Positions 16,469 to 25,509 of a DNA stretch of 64,000 nucleotides are shown here, piece after piece. The stretch is from Ktedonospora formicarum (GTDB lineage: Bacteria; Chloroflexota; Ktedonobacteria; Ktedonobacterales; Ktedonobacteraceae). The DNA lies in the NCBI RefSeq assembly GCF_016587355.1, contig NZ_BNJF01000002.1, forward strand, positions 1,178,001 through 1,242,000. Direction: 5' to 3'. The notes beneath the pieces were generated by a model. It had not been told where the DNA came from and did no database searches. It worked only from the letters and a program-made list of their open reading frames with translations. Every line of letters starts with the position of its first letter. Position 1 is the first letter of the stretch. The position numbers were made by a program, and so were the translations under genes.

Positions 16469-17722
16469 TCAGACGTGTGTGGAAGCGGTGGTGGTCTGAG
16501 CGGCAACCGCTTTATGGAAGACCCGACCCAGGCGCGCGATTCCCTCACGAATACGCTCTGGTGTCGCGTTGGAGAAGCTCAGGCGCAGCGTATTCTGTAC
16601 GCCACCCTCGGCATGGAAGGAGGCTCCCGGCACAAAGGCGACATTCTCCTTGACGGCCTCGCGCAATAGCTCGGTCGCGTTCATCCCCTCAGGCAGCGTG
16701 ATCCAGAGGAACATGCCACCCTCTGGTCGTGTCCAGTGGATGCAAGCGGGGAAGTGTTCATCCATAGCATTGAGCATGACATCGCGCCGTTCGCGATAGG
16801 TGCGGCGGATAAGGGGGATATGCCGCTCAATGAAGCCATCGCGCATCAACTCATAGGCGATCATCTGGTTCAGGCTCGCGGTCTGGAGGTCGGCTCCCTG
16901 CTTAGACTGGACTAGCTTGCGAACCAGTTCTGGTGCGGCTATCATCCAAGCTACGCGCAGACCCGGTGCTAACACCTTGGAGAAGGTATTCAATTGAATA
17001 ATGTATCCCCGGTAGGTATCCTCTTCTGTACCGCGTAGCTCATTTTCAAGGGTTAGTAGCGATGGTAGATGTTCTCCCTCGAAGCGTAATTGTGAGTATG
17101 GGTCATCCTCAATGATTGGTATCTCGTAACGGATAGCAAGCTCTACTAATTGTCGTCGGCGCTCCAAACTCATCGTCACGCCTGCCGGGTTCTGGAAGTT
17201 CGGCAAGACATACATTAGTTTGGGCTTCCTGGTTGCCAGCACCTCTTCTAGTGAGGAGGTAATCATGCCATGCTCGTCCGAGGGAATGGTCACGTACTCC
17301 GCGCCATAGGGAGCCAGGGCCTGTAATGCGCCCATATAGGTTGGTGACTCCACAAGGACAAGATCCCCTGGATTTACAAGCAAGCGTCCAATAAAGTCTA
17401 ACCCTTGCTGGGATCCCGAGGTGATGAAAACATTTTCCGGCGTAATGGGGAGGCCATCACGGGAAGCGGTACGCGCGATTAGCTCAAGCAGTGGGCCATA
17501 GCCTTCCGAGGGTCCATACTGGAGTGCCTGCGCGCCGCGCTCCTGTAATACCTTGTGGGAGGCAGCGTCAACCTGCTCGATTGGAAATACATCGGGCGCG
17601 GGCAGACCACCCGCGAAAGAAATAATCTCTGGCTGCTCGGTGAGTTTTAGCAGATCGCGAATAGCTGAACTTTTCATCAATTTGACACGTTGGGCATACC
17701 GTTGGTCCCAAAAGTTTTGCAT
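16469..17722 (-). CDS. PLP-dependent aminotransferase (class I/II, LysN/2-aminoadipate type)
   Basis: The 417-residue protein is a fold-type I aminotransferase. ISFAGGLPAPDVFP near residues 34-47 is the signature of the 2-aminoadipate/aromatic (KAT II, LysN, MocR-like) subgroup. The PLP lysine is Lys249 in LNTFSKVLAPGLRVAW, with VLPNFQNPAG and IIEDDPYSQLRF supplying the cofactor Asn and Asp. There is no N-terminal DNA-binding domain, so it is an enzyme and not a MocR regulator. It is a monocistronic minus-strand gene convergent with fabF. The amino donor is not determined; broad specificity for 2-aminoadipate, leucine or aromatic amino acids is common in the group. Confidence 0.9.
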   Translation of the reverse strand: MQNFWDQRYAQRVKLMKSSAIRDLLKLTEQPEIISFAGGLPAPDVFPIEQVDAASHKVLQERGAQALQYGPSEGYGPLLELIARTASRDGLPITPENVFITSGSQQGLDFIGRLLVNPGDLVLVESPTYMGALQALAPYGAEYVTIPSDEHGMITSSLEEVLATRKPKLMYVLPNFQNPAGVTMSLERRRQLVELAIRYEIPIIEDDPYSQLRFEGEHLPSLLTLENELRGTEEDTYRGYIIQLNTFSKVLAPGLRVAWMIAAPELVRKLVQSKQGADLQTASLNQMIAYELMRDGFIERHIPLIRRTYRERRDVMLNAMDEHFPACIHWTRPEGGMFLWITLPEGMNATELLREAVKENVAFVPGASFHAEGGVQNTLRLSFSNATPERIREGIARLGRVFHKAVAAQTTTASTHV

Positions 17723-17948
17723 AGGTACCTCTCTCCTCTAGCTCCTGAATTCCCTTGCCGCGTAGATGCTCAAGTGGCTAAATATTTTTTATCATAAGGC
17801 GTGAAGCCCAGAATGTCTACAGCCAATCTATATGAGTAGGTAGAGAAATTGGGCCAATTGGTACTATTCGACCAAGACATAGGGGTGTTTTTGCCCACAT
17901 AACTGTTCCATATGTCTCACCCTTAGCCGTGGTTTGTAGATGAAGAGA

Positions 17949-17991
17949 GGTAGCGTCCGGGGTCTACTAAAAATTGGCCCTGGACGTTACC
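17949..17991. terminator. Terminator hairpin downstream of the quinone oxidoreductase gene
   Basis: GGTAGCGTCC (17949-17958) pairs with GGACGTTACC (17982-17991), one pair being G-T. On the plus side TTTCTT follows. It lies 48 bases past the stop of the minus-strand gene. The rest of 17723-18038 shows no gene. Confidence 0.6.
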
Positions 17992-18038
17992 TTTCTTCCA
18001 TTGTGACGGTTATTTGCTTTGAGATATAGAGCTAACCT

Positions 18039-19022
18039 CTATTCTGCATCAATCAAGAGAACGGCTTTGCCGGTCACCTTGCGGGCAAGCATGCTCTGTA
18101 GCGCATCGGCAACGCGGTTCAAAGGATATTTCTGGGAGATCAGAGGTTTAAGTTGACCGCTGGCGAGCCAGGAGAGCAGCTCGCCCAGGTTCTCCTGGTT
18201 TCGTTGAGGATCGCGAGTTGCGAAGGCACCCCAGAAGACGCCTACAATAGAGCAACTCTTGAGGAGCATCAGGTTGAGAGGGATACGTGGGATCTCGCCA
18301 GCCGTAAAGCCAATGACCATGAAGCGCCCATCCCAGGCCATGCCCCGTAGGGCTGCTTCAGAATAGCTTCCTCCTACTGGATCTACGACCACATCTACGC
18401 CCTTACCAGCCGTCAGGGCGCGTATACGCTCGCGCAGGTCTTCACTGGCGTAATTTATTACCTCGTCCGCACCATAGTGGCGACATACCTCTAGTTTCTC
18501 GGCGCTTGAAGCCGCAGCGATAACGCACGCGCCCATAACTTTGCCTAGCTCGACCGCAGCCAAGCCAACCCCTCCGGCAGCGCCAAGTACAAGCAGTGTC
18601 TCGCCGGGTTGTAGGCGCGCCCGATTCTTGAGTGCGTAATGCGAGGTGCCATAGGTCATGACAAAGCTAGAGGCTGTAGTGAAGTCAATCCCATCTGGAA
18701 TGCGAATGAGTTGCGAGGCTTCGGCGAGCGCCTCCTCCGCGAAGCCTCCAAATAGCGTAAAGGCAATGACCCTCTCGCCGATATGCACGGCCTCGACGCC
18801 TTCTCCAAGCGCCTTCACAACGCCCGCGACTTCACTCCCTGGTGAGAAAGGCATTGGTGGCTGAAATTGATACTTTCCTTGAATGATGAGGGTATCGGGA
18901 AAATTGACGCCGCAGGCTTTCACAGCAATAACAACCTGCCCTTTGCCTGGCTTGAGTGGCTCTATCTCTTCTATGACAAGACTTTCGGGGGGACCATATG
19001 CCTTGCACAGCACGGCTTTCAT
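18039..19022 (-). CDS. NADPH:quinone oxidoreductase, zinc-independent MDR family
   Basis: This 327-residue protein is a medium-chain dehydrogenase/reductase. The N-terminal catalytic domain lacks the zinc-binding cysteines of alcohol dehydrogenases and has VKACGVNFPDTLIIQGKYQ and PFSPGSEVAGVV. The Rossmann domain has LVLGAAGGVGLAAVELGK at about residues 144-161, and VDVVVDPVGGSYSEAALRG follows. These are the signs of the QOR/acryloyl-CoA-reductase-like group, which reduces quinones or activated alkenes with NADPH. It appears to be a single-gene transcript; the AraC gene 127 bases upstream lies on the same strand. Confidence 0.88.
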   Translation of the reverse strand: MKAVLCKAYGPPESLVIEEIEPLKPGKGQVVIAVKACGVNFPDTLIIQGKYQFQPPMPFSPGSEVAGVVKALGEGVEAVHIGERVIAFTLFGGFAEEALAEASQLIRIPDGIDFTTASSFVMTYGTSHYALKNRARLQPGETLLVLGAAGGVGLAAVELGKVMGACVIAAASSAEKLEVCRHYGADEVINYASEDLRERIRALTAGKGVDVVVDPVGGSYSEAALRGMAWDGRFMVIGFTAGEIPRIPLNLMLLKSCSIVGVFWGAFATRDPQRNQENLGELLSWLASGQLKPLISQKYPLNRVADALQSMLARKVTGKAVLLIDAE

Positions 19023-19149
19023 GGTACGTTCTCCTTCAATATATGTACGTTCTCTGTACTACTCAGGCATCTCATCCTTGAACCTGAAAAAGAAGGTTGA
19101 ATGCGCTATGCACTATTGTAGCATAGTTGGGCATTCTTCAACGTATTGT

Positions 19150-19995
19150 TTAGCGTAGCCAGGAGCGGTTACGAACTTCCTGGGGGCCATATCCTAACTC
19201 CTGACGCACGCGACGCGAGAAGTGATGGCGAGTCTGGAAACCACATTGTTCAGCGATGGCCTGAACGGAGAGGCCCGTTTTCTGAAGAAGCGAGATACCA
19301 TGCGCGACGCGAGCCTGCCAGAGATAGGAGATAGGAGTTGCCTGTAGATGTGTCTGGAAGAGCCGAATCAGATAGGATGGACTGATGGACACCTCTTGCG
19401 CGATCTGTTCCAGCGTGAGGGGGTCGGAGAGATGAGCATGAATGTAAAGGCGAGCCTCTTCGACCGTCGAGTGAGCGAGCACATGTCCATAGCGCACGTG
19501 CCGTTCACCTTCACCAATGTAGAGCCAGAACATCTGCATCGCCAGTGTCTTGAGAAGTTCGGTCGTGGTAGAGAGACTTGCTGGCTGTAGCGCGAGCGCG
19601 CTGTGGAGCAATTGTAGCATAGTTGGCGTGAGTGGTAAGGGGCGTGGGATAGACGCGAGACGGGTGGCGAGTTCTGGTGCCAGGTCCGGTATATCCGCGT
19701 GTAACCAGGAGTGATAGGTAACTTCATGTTCAGCGAAGCGAAAAAGCTCTTCATGCCCTGGATAGAGTAAAAAGACCATATTGGGCCCCGCATCATGAGC
19801 TACCTTATCGATCCAGACTGTCATATGTCCGCTATGGAGGAAGACGAGTTGTAGATACGGTTGTTTGCGGGGGCCAAAGCCACCTCCAGGTGGGTAGTAA
19901 ACGTCACCAAGAGAGACCTCAGTAGGCCATAGGATATGATTGTTCTCGTTCATACCTTCCATACAAAATGCGCATTCTAGACACCTTCTGGTCAA
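19150..19995 (-). CDS. AraC-family transcriptional regulator
   Basis: The 281-residue form starts at a TTG at 19995 with GGGAGAG six bases upstream. ATGs at 19962 and 19953 are alternatives. The N-terminal half is a cupin-like sugar-sensing domain (LQLVFLHSGHMTVWIDKVAHDAG). The C-terminal half has two helix-turn-helix motifs: LTLEQIAQEVSISPSYLIRLF and LSVQAIAEQCGFQTRHHFSR. It lies downstream of the alpha-glucosidase operon on the same strand, separated by 225 bases that include a REP hairpin. It may respond to oligosaccharides and control neighbouring glycoside genes, but no target site is evident. Confidence 0.87.
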   Translation of the reverse strand: MTRRCLECAFCMEGMNENNHILWPTEVSLGDVYYPPGGGFGPRKQPYLQLVFLHSGHMTVWIDKVAHDAGPNMVFLLYPGHEELFRFAEHEVTYHSWLHADIPDLAPELATRLASIPRPLPLTPTMLQLLHSALALQPASLSTTTELLKTLAMQMFWLYIGEGERHVRYGHVLAHSTVEEARLYIHAHLSDPLTLEQIAQEVSISPSYLIRLFQTHLQATPISYLWQARVAHGISLLQKTGLSVQAIAEQCGFQTRHHFSRRVRQELGYGPQEVRNRSWLR

Positions 19996-20172
19996 TTTTA
20001 GCTCTCCCTATTGTGGGCCTAAACAAGGTAAGATGTCAATAGTTCGATGCATACGTGAGAGGTAATCGAAGGTAGCTGAAATGGCAAGGTTAGTCGTGAC
20101 AGGGATGCACTCAGCAGTGCTTTAGCCAATGCGTGCTCGTCCCAAACAAGCGGCCTGACGGAAGAGAACGCA

Positions 20173-20210
20173 ATGTAGCCGTGCCGCGGCAAAAGCGGCA
20201 CGGCTACATA
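20173..20210. repeat. REP-like palindrome with TGTAG ends
   Basis: ATGTAGCCGTGCCGC is followed by GGCAAAA and then the exact complement GCGGCACGGCTACAT, giving a perfect stem of at least 14 pairs. The GTAG head matches the hairpins near 7.0-7.2, 53.6 and 56.8 kb. It starts 11 bases beyond the GH13 stop codon and may double as that operon's terminator. Confidence 0.7.
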
Positions 20211-20220
20211 CAGGGTGAAG

Positions 20221-21831
20221 TTATGGAAGCTCGATGAGCAGTCCCTCATTGGCTCTCAGGCGTAGCTCTGAAAGTGAATGCTCTCCCTCACGGTCAAGGC
20301 TGGTTGAGAGTAATACACGGCCCGTTCCTTGCTCTGGAAGCGCCACAAGTTGCTCTTCTCCCGAAAAATTGAGCGCCACAAGGTAGTGCTGGTCTCCGTT
20401 CTGACGCAGGTAGACAAAACAGTTCGGGTTTGACTGTGCGATGATGCGCAGTTCACCAATTGTGAGCGCGGGTAGCGTTCGTCGTAGCGACAGCAGGCTG
20501 CGGACCAGAGTCAGGAACGACTTTGAATCTTCCTGCTCAACACTCACATTATAGTTCTGGGAGTCGTCAGCAACTGGTAGCCAGGGAGTCGTGCCAGAAG
20601 GGCCAAAGCCAGCGTTGGAGCCGGTATCCCACTGCATTGGCGTGCGATAGGGATCACGACTGTATTGAGGATTATCCTTTCCCTGGGGATCGTGTATGAG
20701 TTCCACAGGAATCTTCACATTGGACATTCCCAATTCATCGCCATAGTAGCAGGTTGGCGAGCCACGGAGCGTCAATAGAAGCATCTGTGCGACGCGAGCC
20801 TGTTCGCGACCGATACGTGAAGCGATACGCGATTGGTCATGATTGCCTAGAACCCAGTTCGGCCAAGCACCAGCAGGGAGCGCTGCCTCGTAGGTTTCAA
20901 CAATCTGCTGAACAGCCTGCGCTTCCCAGGTTGGCATCGATACAAGCTGGAAATTGAAAGGTAGATGGGCTTCGTCCAGGTGCTCGCCATAATAGCGAAC
21001 CAGGCGGTGCACTGGAAGATAGATCTCGCCGATCATGACACGTTCGCTGTACTCATCTAGTGTGGCGCGCATCTCACGTACAATGTCATGAATGCCGGGC
21101 TGATCTGCGGTGTAGATATCCCTCTGGGTCGCGTAGGGAGGATCGCCAGGCTTCCAGTCAGGGTTGGGCGGATTATCGCGGAACTGGTCATCTTTAAGTA
21201 AGAGCCATAGCACATCGATGCGGAAACCGTCGATACCCCGCTTCAGCCAGAAGTGCAGGACATCATACATCGCCTGACGCACCTCTGGATTTCGCCAGTT
21301 GAGATCGGGTTGTTTCACATCGAAAAGATGCAAGTAATACTGCCCTGTCAGCTCATCGAACTGCCAGGCAGGACCACCGAATGTGCTTGCCCAGTTTGTG
21401 GGTGGACCGCCATCGGGAGCGGGATCGCGCCAGATGTACCAATCCCGTTTCGGATTATCGCGGCTAGACCTCGACATCTGAAACCAGGAATGCTCATCAG
21501 AAGTATGATTGGGTACGAAATCCAGAATAACCTTGAGATTACGTTGATGCGCTTGCTGAATCAAGGCATCCATATCAGTCAGGCTTCCAAAGAGAGGATG
21601 GACATTCGTGTAATCGCTAATATCGTAGCCGAAATCGGCCATTGGTGATGGATAGATAGGTGAGAGCCAGAGGGCATCGACCCCTAGCCAGGTCAAGTAG
21701 TCTAGCTTGCTCACGATACCGGGGATATCACCAACACCATCCCCATTACTATCATGGAAACTGCGTGGATAAATCTGATAGATCGTACTGGTCTGCCACC
21801 AGGGATGGTGTTGTGGCATGGGTCGTTGCAT
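20221..21831 (-). CDS. GH13 alpha-glucosidase
   Basis: From the ATG at 21831 this is a 536-residue GH13 enzyme (oligo-1,6-glucosidase/alpha-glucosidase type). The N-terminus WWQTSTIYQIYPRSFHDSNG is diagnostic. The catalytic residues are Asp206 (GIDGFRIDVLWL), Glu269 (VMIGEIYLP) and Asp332 (LGNHDQSR), with region I in DFVPNHTSDEHSWF. There is no signal peptide, so it probably hydrolyses imported oligosaccharides in the cytoplasm. GAGAGG abuts the ATG at 21831, so translation might begin at the next ATG (21819); the frame is open further upstream into the permease gene but that part is not protein-like. It is the last gene of the sugar ABC operon. Confidence 0.92.
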   Translation of the reverse strand: MQRPMPQHHPWWQTSTIYQIYPRSFHDSNGDGVGDIPGIVSKLDYLTWLGVDALWLSPIYPSPMADFGYDISDYTNVHPLFGSLTDMDALIQQAHQRNLKVILDFVPNHTSDEHSWFQMSRSSRDNPKRDWYIWRDPAPDGGPPTNWASTFGGPAWQFDELTGQYYLHLFDVKQPDLNWRNPEVRQAMYDVLHFWLKRGIDGFRIDVLWLLLKDDQFRDNPPNPDWKPGDPPYATQRDIYTADQPGIHDIVREMRATLDEYSERVMIGEIYLPVHRLVRYYGEHLDEAHLPFNFQLVSMPTWEAQAVQQIVETYEAALPAGAWPNWVLGNHDQSRIASRIGREQARVAQMLLLTLRGSPTCYYGDELGMSNVKIPVELIHDPQGKDNPQYSRDPYRTPMQWDTGSNAGFGPSGTTPWLPVADDSQNYNVSVEQEDSKSFLTLVRSLLSLRRTLPALTIGELRIIAQSNPNCFVYLRQNGDQHYLVALNFSGEEQLVALPEQGTGRVLLSTSLDREGEHSLSELRLRANEGLLIELP

Positions 21832-21881
21832 CCTCTCTTTGCCTGGAATAGGTAATATGGATAAGCTAATAAGGTAGAAGT

Positions 21882-22790
21882 TTACGCCTTCAAGCCAGTC
21901 ATGGCAATGCCTTGAATGACCTGACGCTGCGCGATGATGTATACGATCAGGACGGGAACAACTGCGATGACCGAGCCAGCCATGACCAGGGTCCATTCAG
22001 TCGCGTACTGCCCACGGAACTGATTGAGCATCAGCGGCACCGTAAAGTTCTCGGGCGTATTGAGCATGATAAGGGGTCTCAGGAAGTCATTCCACTGGCC
22101 CAGGAAGGCGAAGATACCCAGCGCCGAAAGCGGGGCTTTGAGCAAGGGCAGCACAACGCGCCAGAAAATTGTCCAGCGTCCGGCCCCATCTACAATGGCA
22201 GCCTCTTCGAGTTCGATAGGTAAGCCCATGATAAACTGGCGCATGAGGAAGACGCCAAAAGCGCTAAAGAGTGCTGGAGGAAGGATCAGGGAGACCAGCG
22301 TATCCAGGATACCCAGATTCTTCATCGTAATGAAGATCGGAATGATGGTAAGCTGGAATGGAATCATCAAAGTAGCCAGGAAGGCGAAGAAGATGATATT
22401 GCGCCCAGGGAATTTGAGGCGGGCGAAGGCATAGCCAGCCATGGAACAGGTAACTAGCTGGCAGATTGTTACCGCAAGTGAGACAATTGCGCTATTGATA
22501 TAGGCAAGATCAAAAGGGAGCGCCGCAAGTGATTTTGGATAATTTTCCCACATAACGGGATTGGGAATCCAGGCTGGTGGGACGCTAAATGACTGTGCTG
22601 TCCCTTCCAGCGACGTTACCAGCATCCAGATGAACGGCACAACCATGACGAGTGAGCCAAGAATCAGTACCGCGTGGAGCAATACTGTAGTAGCCATACC
22701 CGACGCCTTCTTTGGCGATGATTTTCTAGCTCGGCTGACTTCTTTCCGTCCCGTCTGTTCAGCATTTTGTGTGATTGTTTCTTGTAACAT
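21882..22790 (-). CDS. ABC sugar transporter permease (MalG type)
   Basis: The 302-residue inner-membrane permease has about six transmembrane helices and the EAA loop LPIELEEAAIVDGAGRWTIFWRVVLPLLKAP, by which it contacts the ATPase. A cytoplasmic basic N-terminus (GRKEVSRARKSSPKK) precedes helix 1. It pairs with the permease at 22983 and the binding protein at 24056, forming a CUT1-type oligosaccharide importer. No ATPase gene is present, so a shared MsmX-like ATPase encoded elsewhere probably energises it. It is separated from the upstream permease by 192 bases that contain a multi-hairpin repeat. Confidence 0.93.
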   Translation of the reverse strand: MLQETITQNAEQTGRKEVSRARKSSPKKASGMATTVLLHAVLILGSLVMVVPFIWMLVTSLEGTAQSFSVPPAWIPNPVMWENYPKSLAALPFDLAYINSAIVSLAVTICQLVTCSMAGYAFARLKFPGRNIIFFAFLATLMIPFQLTIIPIFITMKNLGILDTLVSLILPPALFSAFGVFLMRQFIMGLPIELEEAAIVDGAGRWTIFWRVVLPLLKAPLSALGIFAFLGQWNDFLRPLIMLNTPENFTVPLMLNQFRGQYATEWTLVMAGSVIAVVPVLIVYIIAQRQVIQGIAMTGLKA

Positions 22791-22862
22791 CAGCTCACTT
22801 CACTTTCTAAGGGGTTTATACGATACCTAACGCCACTGATGTGGCTGGCGCGTATTTCTTGC

Positions 22863-22941
22863 ACAAACATCTGAGTGCGTTCGCGCTAGCTGCCGCTGCT
22901 AAGGCAGCGCCGTGCCCTCGTATGAGGGTTGATGTTCGTAG
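22863..22941. repeat. Multi-hairpin palindromic repeat, copy A
   Basis: The outer stem is AACATC (22866-22871) with GATGTT (22931-22936). Three inner hairpins follow in order: GTGCG/CGCGC, GCTGCC/GGCAGC and CCCTC-GTAT-GAGGG. The right part, GCCGTGCCCTCGTATGAGGG, is identical to copy E at 31.6 kb. It lies between the two permease genes. Confidence 0.75.
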
Positions 22942-22982
22942 TAACAAGTACGCTCAGGTTCTCGCATAAGGAGTAAGCGCAC

Positions 22983-23921
22983 TTACACTTCGTAGTTCAC
23001 CCAACGCCTCTGGAGGCGGAACTGAAGCAGGGTGAGTGCCAGGATAATGACAAACAAGATGACCGCGGTTGCACTCGCATTACCAAACTGAGCTTGCTCA
23101 AAGCCTTGATGGTAGAGGAGATAGACCATTGTGTAGCTATCTTTGCCTGGACCGCCACCTGTAAGCACGAAGGTGATGTCGAAGACCTGGAAGGAGTTGA
23201 TGACCGAGATAACCGTTGTAAAGAAAATGGTTGGTGTTAGTAGAGGCAACGTAACGCGCCAGAAGACCTGGAATTTATTTGCGCCATCGATCTGTGCGGC
23301 TTCGAAGTAGGTTGCCGGAATACCTTGCAAGCCTGCCAGGAAGATGATCATGTTGAAGCCCAATCCCTGCCAGATACTTACTATCGCCAGAGACGGAATG
23401 ACAAGCTGCGAGGTTGTGAGCCAGCCGAAGCCATTGAAGTTGAACCAACTGCGCAACATATTGTTAATCAGACCAAAGTCTGTGTTCAACAGCCAGCCCC
23501 AGATCACACCCACTGCGACTGAGCCCGTGATATATGGCATGAAGTAGAGTACCCGGTAGAAGCTCTTCCCACGCACATTGTTGAGGCCAAGTGCGATGAG
23601 CAAGGCTAAGACGAGACCTCCGGGCACGGAGAGCGCAGTGTAGTATACCGTGTGCAAGAGGGAGATGCGTAAATCATCGCTGGTGAGCTGATCAATGAAG
23701 TTTTGCAGACCAACGAATTGAATGGGGCCGAGACCGTCCCAACTTACCGTACTCAAGTAGAATACTGTTAACAGAGGAAGCAAGGAGAATGCTAGCATAC
23801 CCAGCAACTGTGGCAGAATGAAGACGTACCCCCAGAGAGCATCCTTTCTTTCGCGCGCGTGCCGGTTGCTCTTTGGTGCGTGTACCTGAGTCCCCTCCCG
23901 CGATTGAATCTGATATTCCAT
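22983..23921 (-). CDS. ABC sugar transporter permease (MalF/UgpA type)
   Basis: This 312-residue membrane protein is the first permease of the CUT1 importer. Six helices are visible after a basic N-terminus (SNRHARERKDALWG). The EAA loop is IPATYFEAAQIDGANKFQVFWRVTLPLLTP, and FQVFDITFVLTGGGPGKDS is a typical MalF-like stretch before the last helices. It lies 134 bases downstream of the binding-protein gene. Together with the GH13 alpha-glucosidase the system most likely imports alpha-glucosides or malto-oligosaccharides. Confidence 0.93.
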   Translation of the reverse strand: MEYQIQSREGTQVHAPKSNRHARERKDALWGYVFILPQLLGMLAFSLLPLLTVFYLSTVSWDGLGPIQFVGLQNFIDQLTSDDLRISLLHTVYYTALSVPGGLVLALLIALGLNNVRGKSFYRVLYFMPYITGSVAVGVIWGWLLNTDFGLINNMLRSWFNFNGFGWLTTSQLVIPSLAIVSIWQGLGFNMIIFLAGLQGIPATYFEAAQIDGANKFQVFWRVTLPLLTPTIFFTTVISVINSFQVFDITFVLTGGGPGKDSYTMVYLLYHQGFEQAQFGNASATAVILFVIILALTLLQFRLQRRWVNYEV

Positions 23922-24055
23922 AACCTATGACCTCTACCTTCGTTCGCTGTGTTCTAATGGTTGAATAAGACCGCAAGGGAAAGCTCCACTTATGTGTGTT
24001 GCTTTCCCTGCGATCTGAGACAAGGAGGTTAGTAGTTCATATGCCCTGAGAATAC

Positions 24056-25432
24056 CTACTTTGCGTCCTGCTGTCCCTTCTGGATGCGTGGATTCGCCGT
24101 CTTAGCAAAGTTCGCTAGAGAGGTCTTAATATCCTTATTTTGCAGCCAGATTCCATCGAACATTGTCTTGATATCGTCGCTCAAGCCAGGGGCGTTGCCT
24201 TCCGCTGGGAAGAGACCGTAGCCAGCGTTACGAGCGTCGAGCAAGTACTGAGCGTGCTTAGGATCATTACCGTCAGTGACGACCTTTTCTGCGTCAGCAG
24301 CCTGGATCGATGGCACAGCGTTACCGCCGCCACTCAGTCTGAATTTCTGACCATCAGCGGAAACAAAGTTGGTCAGGAAGTCAAAAGCTGCATCCTTGAG
24401 TTTGGTTTTGGCATTGATGACCATGTATGCAAGAGCTACAGGAGCAGGCGCGATCTTACCATCGGTGGAGGGGAAGGTGACACAATCATATTTCATGCCA
24501 TTCGCGGCCTTGAACTCGGGGAGCAGCCAACGACCAGCGGAGACAAAGCCTGTCTGACCGCTAATCAGAATGAGGTCTGAACCCTGGCCCTTCGGCAGGC
24601 TACCAGCATACACAATTTTCTTCTGGCGAACATTGTTGGAAAGCCAGGTTAGTGCCTCCATGCTCTTTGGATCGTCTTGTGCGATGAGGTCGCCATAGCC
24701 GTCCTTGTCATAGACCTTGCCGCCATTGACTGTACACCACGCCCAGAATTGTAGCGCCCAGGCTTCGAGGATGAAGCCTGACTTCTTTGTAGCGAAAACC
24801 TTGTCGATGACCTCCTGGAAGGCATCGCGAGTCCATTTGCCCTGCTCGGCCAGGGTCGCGGGCATGGTGGTAACACCAGCATCCTCGAGCACCTTCTCGT
24901 TATACCAGAGCAGCAGAGGGTTGCAGTCGACGGGGACACCGAAAATCTTACCGCTCTGCGTCTTGGCAGCACCCCACAGGGCTGGATTGTAGTCTTCAGC
25001 TTTCTCTTTGCTCTTCGAGCTGCTGAGCAGATCATTCAGTTCAAGAATGGTCTTGTTCGCAACGAGCTTACCAACATCACCGTCACCAGCATAGAAAACG
25101 TCTGGCCCAACGCCACCATTGAGCTGGGTCAAGATCTTTGTAAAATAGTTATTGTTGGCTGAGGGGATGAAGGTGTATTGAACGTTGGTGTTGTGGGTCT
25201 TATTGTAATTCGCGGTGAAGTCCTTAAAGCGCTGGATTTCACCTGTGTTGGCCCAGTTTTGCCACTTGATGGAGTCACTGCTGCTACCACTACCACCAGT
25301 AGTGCAGGCAGCCATAATGGCTCCGATACTGGAGAGCGAGATGCCCAGCGCCGTTGCCTGGCGCACAAATGTGCGGCGGCCAATCTTGCCTTTCATGAAA
25401 TCATCCATGAGATTGCTCTGATCAGTATTCAT
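24056..25432 (-). CDS. Sugar ABC transporter substrate-binding lipoprotein
   Basis: The 458-residue solute-binding protein is the first gene of the operon. The N-terminus has a twin-arginine-like motif, GRRTFVRQATALGIS (18-32), followed by the lipobox IMAAC with the lipidated Cys near residue 43 and a Gly/Ser-rich linker. This suggests Tat export and membrane anchoring. The body is a family 1 binding protein: GGVGPDVFYAGDGDVGKLVAN, VPVDCNPLLLWYNEKVLEDAG and ALTWLSNNVRQ. It delivers sugar to the two downstream permeases. A palindromic repeat lies 19 bases before its start codon, and a ROK regulator is divergent about 1.2 kb away. Confidence 0.93.
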   Translation of the reverse strand: MNTDQSNLMDDFMKGKIGRRTFVRQATALGISLSSIGAIMAACTTGGSGSSSDSIKWQNWANTGEIQRFKDFTANYNKTHNTNVQYTFIPSANNNYFTKILTQLNGGVGPDVFYAGDGDVGKLVANKTILELNDLLSSSKSKEKAEDYNPALWGAAKTQSGKIFGVPVDCNPLLLWYNEKVLEDAGVTTMPATLAEQGKWTRDAFQEVIDKVFATKKSGFILEAWALQFWAWCTVNGGKVYDKDGYGDLIAQDDPKSMEALTWLSNNVRQKKIVYAGSLPKGQGSDLILISGQTGFVSAGRWLLPEFKAANGMKYDCVTFPSTDGKIAPAPVALAYMVINAKTKLKDAAFDFLTNFVSADGQKFRLSGGGNAVPSIQAADAEKVVTDGNDPKHAQYLLDARNAGYGLFPAEGNAPGLSDDIKTMFDGIWLQNKDIKTSLANFAKTANPRIQKGQQDAK

Positions 25433-25450
25433 GATACCTTCCTTTCTCAG

Positions 25451-25509
25451 CGAAAACCTAAGTGCGTCGGCGCTAGCCGCGAAAGCGGCGTTGGTTTTCG
25501 TCTAAGACC
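25451..25509. repeat. Multi-hairpin palindromic repeat, copy B
   Basis: CGAAAACC (25451-25458) pairs with GGTTTTCG (25493-25500), and the tail TCTAAGACC follows. Inside are GTGCG/GGCGC and GCCGC-GAAA-GCGGC hairpins. The third hairpin of copies A and E is absent. It lies 19 bases upstream of the binding-protein ATG, within its probable 5' leader. Confidence 0.72.

Noticed and set aside
21832..21996. The 55-residue N-terminal extension of the GH13 enzyme.
   Set aside because: It overlaps the permease gene in another frame, and the sequence (GHGWLGHRSCSRPDRIH) is not like any GH13 N-terminus.
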